From: Acinetobacter sichuanensis
Lineage (GTDB): Bacteria; Pseudomonadota; Gammaproteobacteria; Pseudomonadales; Moraxellaceae
Reading direction: 5' to 3'
Assembly: GCF_003024515.2 (NCBI RefSeq)
Contig: NZ_PYIX02000002.1
Coordinates: 62,001 to 126,000, forward strand
DNA: 64,000 nt
Positions 8,381 to 17,729 of this stretch are shown piece by piece. Position 1 is the stretch's first letter; every line of letters starts with the position of its first letter. Below the pieces are notes generated by a model, which searched no databases, was not told the origin of the DNA, and saw only the letters and a list, made by a program, of their open reading frames with translations. The translations under genes were made by a program, and so were the position numbers.

Positions 8381-9023
8381 AAGATACTTGCACCACTGGA
8401 TAAAAAGGTTTTCCTAAATCTAAAATCTTTTCATTTTCCAATAAAACATGCATAAATATAGGCAATAATGCTGTCAAAATATTTGAAGAATCTTGTAATT
8501 GGCTACGGTTTATTGAACTTTTATAAGTAGAACCACCATGCATAATTTGGTTTCTTAAAGTATATAAACGATTAAAAATAATATAGAGCACTTCAACACT
8601 ATCTTTTTGTTGCAAAGCACGGTGAACTTTAATTTTGTCTTGTTCAAAACTCATTTTCCAATCTTGTTGGCTTATTTTTTGATTTTGAAAATCCCAAAAT
8701 GGCTGAAAAGTATAATGATTATCTAACAAAATCCGAATTGCATGACTGTACTTCGTCCAAATCAAATGATAAATTTTATGTTCAGTATCTGCTTGACATA
8801 TATCAGATAAAAACTTTCTAAACTGTTGTCGGTCTTTCAATTCATGTAGATCTTTCGCATAAATTGCATTAAATGAAATCCACAAGCTGATAAATTTTAA
8901 ATCTAAAGCATCATCCAATAATACAGCTTGCTTAAGCCAACTCAAACCACGATGTATTCTTAAATTAAATGAGTCAGAAAACTGAGCTTTCTTACTTTTA
9001 TAGGTCTCTTCTAATACCAACAT
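8379..9023 (-). CDS. HEPN-domain protein, function unknown
   Basis: A 214-residue soluble protein, mostly helical, without signal peptide or membrane segments. Near residues 155-165 it has LRNQIMHGGSTY, which contains the Rx4H motif (Arg157, His162, with Asn158) of HEPN domains of the Apea/Swt1-like kind, many of which are RNases or nucleotide-transfer partners in defence and toxin systems. An aromatic helix (LKFISLWISFNAIYA) around residue 45 also resembles that group. It stands alone: no nucleotidyltransferase or antitoxin gene is next to it. RNase activity is therefore a guess. Confidence 0.65.
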   Translation of the reverse strand: MLVLEETYKSKKAQFSDSFNLRIHRGLSWLKQAVLLDDALDLKFISLWISFNAIYAKDLHELKDRQQFRKFLSDICQADTEHKIYHLIWTKYSHAIRILLDNHYTFQPFWDFQNQKISQQDWKMSFEQDKIKVHRALQQKDSVEVLYIIFNRLYTLRNQIMHGGSTYKSSINRSQLQDSSNILTALLPIFMHVLLENEKILDLGKPFYPVVQVS

Positions 9024-9390
9024 TTCTCAGCCCTCATCATTGTATTTATATAAAATTACCATACTCAACTTTAAAAGATGGCTCAAGCATAAAGACTAAA
9101 AATCCATTAAAAATGACTTTATTTTCAATATTTTCCTGTTCGATCAACTTAAAAATCCTCTTTTCATTTGCTTTGATTTTTATTTCAATCTCGCGGCTTA
9201 GTATCAAATGTATCGCTTTTGAGTTTTATGTTAATATTGCACAGGGTTAGTTATTGCTTGGTTTAACGCGATGACGATACCTTCTTATTTCTGCCTTTGC
9301 TTTTATCTTCCTCAAGTTTCTTTAAGCATCAGATTGCAACCTATAGATGTAAATAGGCTCCACAAACACTGATTAAGAGTATGATTTTTA
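9024..9390. other. Intergenic region upstream of dusA
   Basis: A 367-base AT-rich gap between divergent genes, expected to hold the promoters of the HEPN gene and dusA. A 93-codon open frame on the plus strand has no coding character and no ribosome site. I see no RNA gene or clear operator. Confidence 0.5.
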
Positions 9391-10407
9391 ATGACTATTC
9401 ACAAAACCATTGAAACCAGCAATTCACCACGAATCAGTGTTGCGCCGATGATGGATTGGACAACAAAAGATTATCGTTTCTTTGCTCGCTTGTTTAATCC
9501 AAATGTCATTCTTTATACAGAAATGGTCACGACTGGTGCAATTATCTATGGTGGCGCAAACCGTCATTTAGACTATAACAACGAAGAGCATCCTATTGTT
9601 TTGCAACTTGGTGGTTCTAACCCTAAAGAACTTGCAACTTGTACCAAAATGGCACAAGACTGGGGTTATGATGAAGTTAATTTAAATGTAGGCTGCCCAA
9701 GTGATCGGGTTCAAAACAATAAAATTGGTGCTTGCTTAATGGCTGAACCAAACCTTGTTGCTGAATGTATTACAGAAATGCGTAATGCGGTTGATATTCC
9801 TGTCACAGTTAAACATCGTATTGGGATTGATGACATGCAATCTTATGAAGAGATGTTGCATTTTGTTGATACAGTTGCCAAAACAGGCTGTAATAATTTT
9901 ATTGTACATGCTCGAATTGCTTTGCTAAAAGGATTATCGCCAAAAGAAAATCGTGATGTTCCACCATTACGTTATGAAGATGTTTATCGTTTAAAACAAG
10001 AACGCCCTCATCTTCTGATTGAAATTAATGGTGGCATCAAAAGCTTTGCAGAAACACAAGAACATTTAAAACATGTTGATGGTGTGATGATCGGTCGAGA
10101 AGCTTATCATAATCCCTATTTATTGGCTGAATTGGGTCAATTGTGGAATTTAAGCCTTCCTGACCGCTTTGAGATTATGGATCAAATGCTGCCATATGTT
10201 GCAAAGCGTATGCAAGAAGGCGCACCTCTTTCGATCCTTACGCGTCATATTTTAGGTTTATTTCAAAATCTTCCGGGTGCACGAAAATGGCGTCAAGCTT
10301 TAAGTGGTGGTAATGCAAAAACGTTCTCTGACCTTGAAAATGCAATGGTCAATATCAAAGAAGCAATGAAGCGAACTGAAGATTATTTATTAGAAAAACA
10401 AGTTTAA
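9391..10407 (+). CDS. dusA: tRNA-dihydrouridine(20/20a) synthase
   Basis: FMN-dependent enzyme that reduces uridine 20/20a in the tRNA D-loop, using NADPH. The TIM-barrel start ISVAPMMDWTTKDYRFFARL, the catalytic Cys102 in LNVGCPSDRVQ, the KHRIGIDD motif, HARIALLKGLSPKENR and the FMN phosphate site INGGI...GVMIGREAYHNP are all present. The HARxA(L/W)LKGLSPKENR stretch separates DusA from DusB and DusC. Its 338 residues are the usual length. It is a single-gene unit with its own terminator. Confidence 0.96.
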   Translation: MTIHKTIETSNSPRISVAPMMDWTTKDYRFFARLFNPNVILYTEMVTTGAIIYGGANRHLDYNNEEHPIVLQLGGSNPKELATCTKMAQDWGYDEVNLNVGCPSDRVQNNKIGACLMAEPNLVAECITEMRNAVDIPVTVKHRIGIDDMQSYEEMLHFVDTVAKTGCNNFIVHARIALLKGLSPKENRDVPPLRYEDVYRLKQERPHLLIEINGGIKSFAETQEHLKHVDGVMIGREAYHNPYLLAELGQLWNLSLPDRFEIMDQMLPYVAKRMQEGAPLSILTRHILGLFQNLPGARKWRQALSGGNAKTFSDLENAMVNIKEAMKRTEDYLLEKQV

Positions 10408-10412
10408 AATCA

Positions 10413-10437
10413 GAAGCTCCCAATCGGGAGCTTTTTT
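10413..10437 (+). terminator. dusA terminator
   Basis: AAGCTCCC and GGGAGCTT form an 8-bp stem with loop AATC, followed by T residues, immediately after the dusA stop. Confidence 0.88.
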
Positions 10438-10445
10438 CATTGATC

Positions 10446-11111
10446 TTATTTTTTTTCTAAAAAGTGATAAGCCAAAGATGCTCTACGCCAATTCGTCAAC
10501 ACACAGCCTAAATTTAAAATAATCAAAGCAATCAACATTACATAATCATGCTGCCAAAAGTACTGCTCAAATGCAGTGGCAATACATGCAAAAGTCAGTA
10601 ATGCCATACGATGTTGTTTAGCCATAGGTCCTGTAAAATTTGCAGGTGCGCCAATCGACACTGCTAAAGTACGAATATAGGCTGTGAGCACTGCTAAAAG
10701 TGCGCCACACCAACCTAAAATATCACCGTAAGTGACACTCACGATAGAATAGCCCGCAGCAATAATAATCAAAGGATCTGATATTCGGTCAGGAATATCA
10801 TTAAATAACTCACCAGAAGCAGTCGACTTTCCACCTTCAATTGCGACCAAGCCATCAAATAAATTACATAATAATCGACCTTGAATCAGCAAGGCCGCCA
10901 ACACATATAATACAACCTTCTGCCCTCCACCATATTGCGGCACGATCAGCAAACAGATCGCTACAAATAGAGCAAAAACAATACTCAGCAAAGAAATGTG
11001 ATTTGGTGTAATTGATTTTTGACTCAACCAACATGCAAATTGATTGACCAAACCCACACCACGAACTTTTAAGGGACGACGATTTTCAGGTGTACTTTGT
11101 TCATCAGTCAT
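10446..11111 (-). CDS. CDP-alcohol phosphatidyltransferase family protein (variant motif)
   Basis: Integral membrane enzyme of the family that joins a CDP-activated lipid to an alcohol. There are about six hydrophobic helices in 221 residues. The family signature D-xx-DG-xx-AR...G-xxx-D-xxx-D appears here as N-LF-DG-LVA...G-ELF-N-DIP-D: Asn83 and Asn104 replace the first and third Asp, while Asp86 and Asp108 remain. As I recall, E. coli YnbA has similar Asn replacements, so this looks like a subfamily trait and not decay. The substrate is unknown. A small membrane protein gene lies about 30 bases upstream on the same strand, suggesting an operon. Confidence 0.85.
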   Translation of the reverse strand: MTDEQSTPENRRPLKVRGVGLVNQFACWLSQKSITPNHISLLSIVFALFVAICLLIVPQYGGGQKVVLYVLAALLIQGRLLCNLFDGLVAIEGGKSTASGELFNDIPDRISDPLIIIAAGYSIVSVTYGDILGWCGALLAVLTAYIRTLAVSIGAPANFTGPMAKQHRMALLTFACIATAFEQYFWQHDYVMLIALIILNLGCVLTNWRRASLAYHFLEKK

Positions 11112-11142
11112 ATCAATAGTCTCACCATCAATTTATTAAAAA

Positions 11143-11541
11143 TTAAAGTTGTTTATAGAGTTTAAAATTCGTAAAAAAGGCAAAAAGTAATGCCACAGTT
11201 AAAGCAGGTGTAACTGTTTTTAAAATTGCAGGCGTCTGAATCAGATGATGTACTGTCAGCAAAAGACTTCCTGTCAAAAAAATTGTACAAATAGGAGGAA
11301 GTATCAGTTTAAACCACTTATTTTGATAAAAATTAAACTGCTTTTCCACTAAATGAGTAATAAATAATGTAATGACAAAACTACAAATACCTTGCGCTAA
11401 GCCTGAAATAATTCCTGATCTTAAATCACTTTGATTCAAATTGACATAAAATGACCATGATCCCCACAATAAAAAAGCAAAAAAAGCTGATAAAAAATTA
11501 TAACGCTGCGTATTTTTAATTTTATTATTCATTAAAATCAT
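11143..11541 (-). CDS. Small multi-pass membrane protein, function unknown
   Basis: Up to 132 residues with four predicted membrane helices (from about YNFLSAFFAFLLWGSWSF to ALTVALLFAFFTNF) and a basic N-terminus, MNNKIKNTQRYN. I do not recognise a named family. The ATG three codons further in (11532) is an alternative start, and neither has a clear ribosome site. Its stop is 31 bases upstream of the CDP-alcohol phosphatidyltransferase start on the same strand, so it may assist that enzyme or share its lipid substrate; this is inference from position. Confidence 0.65.
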   Translation of the reverse strand: MILMNNKIKNTQRYNFLSAFFAFLLWGSWSFYVNLNQSDLRSGIISGLAQGICSFVITLFITHLVEKQFNFYQNKWFKLILPPICTIFLTGSLLLTVHHLIQTPAILKTVTPALTVALLFAFFTNFKLYKQL

Positions 11542-11719
11542 CAGTCAATTGATTAAAAAATTACCTTAACTCTATTAGATTGCTCCTATGGATTCAATAT
11601 GACTTATTAAGGTTTTTTGCTGTCTTTTATAGATGAAACATCATCATTATTTCTTTTACTTATTTTGGCAGTGGCTCTATACCTAGTGTATGAGAGCCAT
11701 TTTATTCATGATTTTTTTG

Positions 11720-12223
11720 TTATTCTACTATGTCTGCCGCAGCTACAGCTTCAGAAGCTGCGGACTGTGGATCTTCTTCTGAATAATATTCTGCATCATC
11801 AGCCACAGCATCTGTATCGGCTTCGGGTTTAGAGTAAGAAAGATGATCTTCTGCCTCAAGTTGAATGCTTTGTAATTTTGCATCTAACTCTTTTTGATAT
11901 TTTTCTAACTCAATATTACGAACAAAATTGAAATTTTCGGCTGGAATTTCCCAAATATAACGCTCCCCATCCATCAAAATATTCACTGCTATACGATGCG
12001 TTTGCCCTTCATACTCAACCTCAGCCAAACCTTTATATTGATTACCTGCTTGTTTAACAACAGTTAAATTTAAAACCTTAAAATGATAATCTTTAAACTG
12101 TGCTTGAGTATCAAATTCATTTTGGATTTGGGTTTTGACATCTTGAGCAATCTGATCGGTAGAAACAAAATAATTGCACCCTACTGCAAAAACAATAAAC
12201 AAAGCTAAAAAAAATTGACGCAT
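11720..12223 (-). CDS. Putative lipoprotein, function unknown
   Basis: Starting at the ATG at 12223, which has a strong GGAGGGG ribosome site, the product has 167 residues. It opens with a short signal sequence, MRQFFLALFIVFAVGC, ending in a lipobox-like AVGC, so Cys16 is probably lipidated. A mixed domain follows (residues ~20-100, with VKTQIQNEFDTQAQFKDYHFKV and GLAEVEYEGQTHRIAV), then a strongly acidic, Ala-rich, disordered C-terminal tail. No family is recognised. An upstream in-frame start would add 14 residues before the signal peptide and is rejected. Transcription is toward the small membrane protein gene. Confidence 0.7.
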   Translation of the reverse strand: MRQFFLALFIVFAVGCNYFVSTDQIAQDVKTQIQNEFDTQAQFKDYHFKVLNLTVVKQAGNQYKGLAEVEYEGQTHRIAVNILMDGERYIWEIPAENFNFVRNIELEKYQKELDAKLQSIQLEAEDHLSYSKPEADTDAVADDAEYYSEEDPQSAASEAVAAADIVE

Positions 12224-12290
12224 TTCCCCTCCAAATACGAAGCTTTTCAACTCGCAGTATGTCACGATTTAAATAGAAAATAGAATGCAT

Positions 12291-12322
12291 AAAACCTGAC
12301 GCTTGAGTAAATTCTCAGGCTT
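12291..12322 (-). terminator. Possible tcdA terminator
   Basis: AAAACCTGA and TCAGGCTTT form an imperfect stem with an internal GAG/CTC pairing, 24 bases past the tcdA stop, with T-rich sequence following on the minus strand. It is less clean than the other terminators in this window. Confidence 0.5.
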
Positions 12323-12345
12323 TATTTTTCTATTCGATATAAAGT

Positions 12346-13119
12346 CTATTTATTCTTTGCTGCTAATTTATCTAGTCTTTTTAAGACTTCAGCCACAGCA
12401 ACCATCGCAAAACTAGATGTGACCACGACAGCCGAACCATAGCCACCACAGCGCAAACCTGCACTTGCACAGACATCTGCGCTAGAAAATGGATTATCAA
12501 TCGAATAAACACAAGTAATACCAAACTTATCTTTTGGTTTTTTACAAATGCCCATGCCACGTAATTGTGTACGCAATTTTGCTAACATCGGATCTTGTTC
12601 AGTTTTCGATAAATCAGCGACTCGAATTTTCAATGGATCTAGTTTTCCACCTGCGCCACCCGACACAATCAATGGAATTTTATTGAAACGACAATGTAAC
12701 ATCAATGCCAGTTTAGCTTTGACATCGTCAATACAATCTAAAATAAGATCGGGTTTCTCAAGCAAAATTTCTTTAATATTTTCAGGAGTTAAATAGTCAT
12801 CCACTAAATTTATTTTAATATGCGGATTAATTTGACGACAACGCTCTGCCATCACTTCAATTTTTTCATGACCCAAAGTCGAAGTCATCGCAGGAAGTTG
12901 GCGATTAATATTTGAAGCAGCAATCGAATCCATATCAACAAGTGTCAACTCACCAATCCCTGTACGTGCTAAAGCCTCTACTGCCCAAGAACCTACTCCA
13001 CCAATTCCGATCACCATCACATGACTTTTTTCATAATATTGAAATTCTTCATCACCATAAATTTTGGCAACGCCTGCAAAACGGCGGTCATATTCATCAT
13101 TTTGAAGTACATCTGTCAT
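12346..13119 (-). CDS. tcdA: tRNA threonylcarbamoyladenosine dehydratase
   Basis: E1-like enzyme (formerly CsdL/YgdL) that cyclises the t6A37 base of tRNA to ct6A, using ATP. The ThiF/E1 fold is shown by the nucleotide-binding loop VMVIGIGGVGSWAVEALARTG (residues ~34-54), LVDMDSIAASNINRQ and DCIDDVKAKLALM. GMGICKKPKDKFGITCVYS and the closing GYGSAVVVTSSFAMVAV also fit TcdA rather than ThiF or MoeB. There are 257 residues, a normal length. A second tRNA-modification gene, dusA, lies 2 kb away but in another transcript. Confidence 0.94.
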   Translation of the reverse strand: MTDVLQNDEYDRRFAGVAKIYGDEEFQYYEKSHVMVIGIGGVGSWAVEALARTGIGELTLVDMDSIAASNINRQLPAMTSTLGHEKIEVMAERCRQINPHIKINLVDDYLTPENIKEILLEKPDLILDCIDDVKAKLALMLHCRFNKIPLIVSGGAGGKLDPLKIRVADLSKTEQDPMLAKLRTQLRGMGICKKPKDKFGITCVYSIDNPFSSADVCASAGLRCGGYGSAVVVTSSFAMVAVAEVLKRLDKLAAKNK

Positions 13120-13178
13120 GGCTAAAATCTAAAATTTATAAAATCCTGCCCATTTTAACAAACTCAGCTTTAAGAAAG

Positions 13179-13949
13179 CTAATCCCATGCTTTAGGAAGC
13201 AGAATTGCATCCTGACGATTGTCTTTTAACACATAGTTTTTATGCTCACGAATCGGTTTTGTTCCCGTATCAGAAGCTGGAGAAAAATCGGCTTGATAAT
13301 CATATTTTATTTGCCATGTATAAGGTTTTATGTACGCAATTTGAGTATCCAAACTATATTCATCATGGCATTTACCCTGACTTTCCTTATATTGCTGTTC
13401 AGAAAAACAAGCACGAATCATACGATACATTGACAATGGAATATTCTGGAAAACTTGTTGATATTGCCCATTATTTTTTAGCTGTAAGAAGTCAACGACT
13501 TCTTCTTGTAATCCACCACCTGAATAACCTTCTGACCATGTTTGAACAATTCCTAGAGCATAATCCTGTTCATTAATAGGAAATAACTTAGGAAAAATAT
13601 ACAGATGTTGATCTTCATTTTTTAGTGTGGAATCAGAAACTGCCCAACGTGCAGTTTGACTTTTTGGCTGATAAGTTGAAAAATCCCAACGTTTTTCGAT
13701 GTGTAATTTGTTATTTACAAAGCCAAGTTGATAAAATTTTAAATGATCAATTAAATAATAGCGTTGCTGTGCGGTTTTATATAGGCTCCAAACAGGTTTA
13801 TCACGACATTGTTGTGGCAGAAGGTAACATAACTGTTCCATCTGTTGTGTACTGATATTTTGCTTTTTGAGCACAATGTCTTGTGGTTTGGCAAAGCCAA
13901 TATTTGGAGTCAACAATAGAACTAAAATGAAATGATGTAGTTTGCTCAT
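13179..13949 (-). CDS. Secreted protein of unknown function
   Basis: A 256-residue product with a clear Sec signal peptide (MSKLHHFILVLLLTPNIGFAKP, cleavage expected after Ala20). The mature part is rich in aromatic and polar residues, contains four or more Cys (CYLLPQQC, CFSEQQ, GKCHDE) that could pair in the periplasm, and shows GIVQTWSEGYSGGGLQEEVVDF around residues 135-155. I do not recognise a domain. It is followed by tcdA 60 bases downstream on the same strand. Confidence 0.65.
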   Translation of the reverse strand: MSKLHHFILVLLLTPNIGFAKPQDIVLKKQNISTQQMEQLCYLLPQQCRDKPVWSLYKTAQQRYYLIDHLKFYQLGFVNNKLHIEKRWDFSTYQPKSQTARWAVSDSTLKNEDQHLYIFPKLFPINEQDYALGIVQTWSEGYSGGGLQEEVVDFLQLKNNGQYQQVFQNIPLSMYRMIRACFSEQQYKESQGKCHDEYSLDTQIAYIKPYTWQIKYDYQADFSPASDTGTKPIREHKNYVLKDNRQDAILLPKAWD

Positions 13950-13984
13950 TTACATACCTTTTATTATTTTTGGACTGAAATTAA

Positions 13985-14013
13985 ATAAAAAAGCCCTACA
14001 TTCAGCAGGGCTT
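13985..14013 (-). terminator. acnA terminator
   Basis: AAGCCCT and AGGGCTT pair with a nine-base loop, followed on the minus strand by TTTTTTATTT. It starts 16 bases after the acnA stop codon. Confidence 0.85.
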
Positions 14014-14028
14014 AGAAAACTGACTTTT

Positions 14029-16785
14029 TTATGAAGCAATCAAATTGCGCAACACATAATGCAAAATACCCCCTGCTTTAAAGTATTCAACTTCATTTAA
14101 AGTATCAATACGACATAACACTTTAAATTGTTCAATTGAACCATCTACACGCTTTAATTCAACATCTAAACTTTGATGAGGTTGCAATCCATCCGACAAA
14201 GCTGTGATCGACAATTGTTCATGTCCTGTCAAATTTAAACTCTGCCGTGTTTGCCCATTAATAAACTGTAAAGGTAATACCCCCATTCCAACCAAATTCG
14301 AACGATGGATACGCTCAAAGCTTTCCGCAATGACAGCTTTGATCCCAAGTAAATTTGTGCCTTTAGCAGCCCAATCCCGTGATGAGCCTGTACCATATTC
14401 TTTACCTGCAATAATAATTAAAGGCGTATTTGTCGCTTGGTATTTCATTGCAGCATCATAGATTGCAAGTTTTTCTCCTGTTGGAATATAAAGTGTATTG
14501 CCTCCCTCTTCTCCACCGAGCATCTCGTTTTTGATACGAATATTGGCAAATGTTCCACGCATCATGACTTCATGATTACCACGTCGTGAACCATAAGAGT
14601 TAAAGTCTCGCGGTTCAACACCTTGCTCTTGTAAATAACGTCCTGCTGGGCTGTCTTTTTTGATATTTCCCGCAGGTGAAATATGGTCTGTTGTAACTGA
14701 GTCACCAAGTACAGCTAAAATATTTGCCGCAACAATATTTTCAATTGATTTTGCAGGCTGATCAATTCCTTCAAAAAATGGTGGATGACGGATATATGTC
14801 GATTTTTCATCCCATTCATACGTTTGGCTATCTGGAATTTGAATCGCTTGCCATTTTTCATCACCATCAAATACTTGGGCATATTCTTTATGATACATCT
14901 CAGTATTGAGTTGTTTTAAAACATCATCAATTTCTGCTTGGCTCGGCCAGATATCTTTTAAATAGATATGTTGACCTTGTGGGTCTATACCTAAAGGCTC
15001 TTGGGTAATATCTTTGCGAATTGTGCCCATTAAACCAAATGCGATCACCAAAGGTGGCGATGCTAACCAATTGGTTTTTACTAATGGATGTACACGTCCT
15101 TCAAAGTTTCGGTTGCCCGAAAGTACCGAAGCTACATTTAAGTCATAACATTGGATTGCATCTTCAATTGGTTTAGGCAGAGGACCAGAATTACCAATAC
15201 ATGTTGTACATCCATAGCCGACCAAGTTATAACCCAACTGATCTAAATAGGGTGTTAATCCCGCCGCAGCTAAATAGTCTGTTACGACTTTTGAGCCAGG
15301 CGCAAGTGAACTTTTCACCCAAGGTTTTCGCTGTAAACCTTTTTCAACTGCTTTTTTTGCCAAAAGTCCCGCAGCCAACATCACACTTGGATTTGAAGTA
15401 TTGGTACATGAAGTGATGGCAGATATGACGACATCACCATCGACTAATGGATAACGTTTACCATCAATCACACAATGCGGTTCATCATTTTGTAAAGCAG
15501 ACTGTTTCGCATCAACTGCTCCGCCTGCTCCGCCTTCATTCATCAGACGTTCTCTGTCTTCTTTAGCTGGCTTTAAATCAAGTGCAATCAAGGCATCAAA
15601 TACTTGCGGAATATCAGCCAAAACCACCCGATCTTGTGGGCGCTTTGGTCCTGCAACACTAGCTTGTACCGTTCCCATGTCCAAACTGAGTACATCAGTA
15701 AAAATAGGTTCATCACCTGTATTGCGCCACAATCCTTGTTCTTTACAATAAGCCTCGACGAGTGCTATTCGGTCATCTTTACGCCCTGTGAGTTTTAAAT
15801 AATCTAATGTAATTTCATCAACAGGAAAAAAACCACACGTTGCACCATATTCAGGTGCCATATTGGCAATAGTTGCACGGTCAGCCAAAGCTAAATCGGC
15901 AAGACCATCTCCATAGAACTCAACAAATTTTCCAACAACACCTTTTTTACGTAACATTTGCGTAATGGTTAAAACCAAATCTGTTGCCGTAATTCCTTCG
16001 CGTAATTTTCCTGTTAATTTAAAACCAATAACTTCAGGAATCAGCATCGAAATGGGTTGCCCTAACATGGCTGCTTCAGCTTCAATTCCCCCTACTCCCC
16101 AGCCAAGTACGCCCAAACCATTGATCATGGTGGTATGTGAATCTGTTCCTACTAAGGTATCTGGAAAAGCAAAACTCACGCCTTCACTTTCCCCTAACCA
16201 GACCGTTTGTGCTAAATATTCTAAATTGACCTGGTGACAAATTCCTGTTCCTGGCGGTACAACACTAAAGTTATCAAAAGCAGACTGCCCCCAACGTAGA
16301 AATTGATAACGCTCACCATTACGCTGCATCTCAATTTCCACATTTTCTTCAAAGGCTTGTGCTGTTGCAAAATGATCAACCATCACAGAATGGTCAATCA
16401 CCAAGTCGACAGGAGATAAAGGATTAATTTTTTCAGGGTCAGCACCTGCTTTAGCCACAGCTGCTCGCATCGCTGCCAAATCAACAACAGCAGGTACACC
16501 TGTAAAATCTTGCATCAAAACTCGTGCTGGTCGATATTGAATTTCTTGATCCGATTTTTGGGTTTTCTGCCAATTGACCAGCGCTAAAATATGTTCAGTT
16601 TTAACTGTAATATCATCTTCAAATCTAAGTAGATTTTCCAATAAAACTTTAAGTGATTTTGGGAGCTGTGAAAAATCATCTAGCTGCTTTTGTGCCTCTT
16701 GCAGACTAAAAATCTGGTATTGTGCTGAACCGATATTTAAATTTTTCAATGCTTGGAAACTGTTTTTTTGACTATATTTGACCAT
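14029..16785 (-). CDS. acnA: Aconitate hydratase A
   Basis: [4Fe-4S] enzyme interconverting citrate and isocitrate in the TCA cycle. The three cluster ligands are visible: Cys460 in [12 protein letters not shown], and Cys526 and Cys529 in [12 protein letters not shown]. Active-site motifs include [22 protein letters not shown], and [13 protein letters not shown] in the swivelling C-terminal domain. At 918 residues it has the length of the AcnA/IRP1 type, a little longer than E. coli AcnA. The start is supported by AAGGAGT just upstream. It is transcribed alone from the minus strand and has its own terminator. Iron and oxidative stress would be expected to affect it, but no operator is visible. 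Confidence 0.96.
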   Translation of the reverse strand: MVKYSQKNSFQALKNLNIGSAQYQIFSLQEAQKQLDDFSQLPKSLKVLLENLLRFEDDITVKTEHILALVNWQKTQKSDQEIQYRPARVLMQDFTGVPAVVDLAAMRAAVAKAGADPEKINPLSPVDLVIDHSVMVDHFATAQAFEENVEIEMQRNGERYQFLRWGQSAFDNFSVVPPGTGICHQVNLEYLAQTVWLGESEGVSFAFPDTLVGTDSHTTMINGLGVLGWGVGGIEAEAAMLGQPISMLIPEVIGFKLTGKLREGITATDLVLTITQMLRKKGVVGKFVEFYGDGLADLALADRATIANMAPEYGATCGFFPVDEITLDYLKLTGRKDDRIALVEAYCKEQGLWRNTGDEPIFTDVLSLDMGTVQASVAGPKRPQDRVVLADIPQVFDALIALDLKPAKEDRERLMNEGGAGGAVDAKQSALQNDEPHCVIDGKRYPLVDGDVVISAITSCTNTSNPSVMLAAGLLAKKAVEKGLQRKPWVKSSLAPGSKVVTDYLAAAGLTPYLDQLGYNLVGYGCTTCIGNSGPLPKPIEDAIQCYDLNVASVLSGNRNFEGRVHPLVKTNWLASPPLVIAFGLMGTIRKDITQEPLGIDPQGQHIYLKDIWPSQAEIDDVLKQLNTEMYHKEYAQVFDGDEKWQAIQIPDSQTYEWDEKSTYIRHPPFFEGIDQPAKSIENIVAANILAVLGDSVTTDHISPAGNIKKDSPAGRYLQEQGVEPRDFNSYGSRRGNHEVMMRGTFANIRIKNEMLGGEEGGNTLYIPTGEKLAIYDAAMKYQATNTPLIIIAGKEYGTGSSRDWAAKGTNLLGIKAVIAESFERIHRSNLVGMGVLPLQFINGQTRQSLNLTGHEQLSITALSDGLQPHQSLDVELKRVDGSIEQFKVLCRIDTLNEVEYFKAGGILHYVLRNLIAS

Positions 16786-16904
16786 AGGTCACTCCTTCGG
16801 CTAAACATATTTTTATTGCAGGGCAAGAAGTTATTATTCTAATGTAAGCCAATTCGGGCAAAGACGTGTTATTGATTGGTTAATTTTCTACCAATTTAAA
16901 ATTT

Positions 16905-17729
16905 CTAAGCTGACAAATGTAAAGCTTGTAAGGAGTTTTCCCAAACGATTGGAGCAATCTGCTCAGGTGTACGGTTCAATGTTGCCGCCAAACCTTGCAG
17001 TACAAAAGTTAAGTTTGCAGGTGTATTGCGTGTGCGATGTTGCTGCAAACTTTGGCAGCATAATGGCGTCATATCAGGACAGTCTGTTTCTAATACTAAA
17101 TACTCAACGCCTACAGCTTGCACAACGGCATGTAATTTTTTGGCATTAGGGTTGGTAATTTGCCCCGTAATTCCGAGTTTAAAACCCATTTTTATGAAGG
17201 CTTTGGCTTCTTCTATTCCACCGCTAAAAGCATGAGCAATCCCACCTTGTTTAAAGTGATGGTGTTTTAAAATCTGTAATACATCAGCATGAGACTTACG
17301 AATATGTAAAAGAATCGGTTTGTTAAATTGTTGTGCAAGTTCAATTTGTGCTACAAAAAAATCTTTTTGTTTTTGTAATAACTCAGGTTGTTTGTGTTGT
17401 TTTAAAAAAGTATCTAAACCTATTTCACCAATCGCAATACATTGCTCATTTTTTAATATCTGTTCTAAATTTAATAAATCAGAATCTTGATGTTGTTCAA
17501 TATAAAATGGGTGTAAACCTGGTGCTAAATAGCTTTGTGGTGTATGGATCAGTCGATTTAAATAATGATGCGTATCAATTAAATTGGCAAAACGTTCTTG
17601 TACAAATCCAATTAAAATAAGACGCTCCACTCCCACAGCCTTTGCCTGATACGCAAGATGTTCTCGATCTATATCAAAATCTTCCACATCAAAATGTGTA
17701 TGCGTATCAAACAAAGCCAATGGAGTCAT
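16905..17729 (-). CDS. TatD-family metal-dependent hydrolase
   Basis: TIM-barrel hydrolase of the TatD DNase family, 274 residues. Metal ligands are visible in FDTHTHFDVEDFD (residues ~8-20), GEIGLD near residue 107, HIRKSH near residue 154 and the closing LETDCPDMTPL near residue 218. Family members cleave DNA from 3' ends; despite the name they are not needed for Tat export. The ATG overlaps the stop codon of the upstream DUF3298 lipoprotein gene (TAATG), so they are translationally coupled. Which TatD paralogue (TatD, YcfH or YjjV type) this is cannot be settled by eye; the early THFD rather than SHCH favours a YjjV-like member. Confidence 0.88.
   Translation of the reverse strand: MTPLALFDTHTHFDVEDFDIDREHLAYQAKAVGVERLILIGFVQERFANLIDTHHYLNRLIHTPQSYLAPGLHPFYIEQHQDSDLLNLEQILKNEQCIAIGEIGLDTFLKQHKQPELLQKQKDFFVAQIELAQQFNKPILLHIRKSHADVLQILKHHHFKQGGIAHAFSGGIEEAKAFIKMGFKLGITGQITNPNAKKLHAVVQAVGVEYLVLETDCPDMTPLCCQSLQQHRTRNTPANLTFVLQGLAATLNRTPEQIAPIVWENSLQALHLSA

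Noticed and set aside
8969-9250. 93-codon plus-strand frame overlapping the start of the HEPN gene
   Set aside because: It overlaps the better-supported minus-strand gene, has no ribosome site, and its sequence looks like translated spacer.
11617-11832. 71-codon plus-strand frame near the putative lipoprotein gene
   Set aside because: It begins with TTG, runs antisense into the end of the lipoprotein gene, and has no coding features.
16905-17729. tatD as part of the Tat export system
   Set aside because: Despite the name, TatD-family nucleases are not required for Tat export, and the gene is 44 kb from tatABC here.
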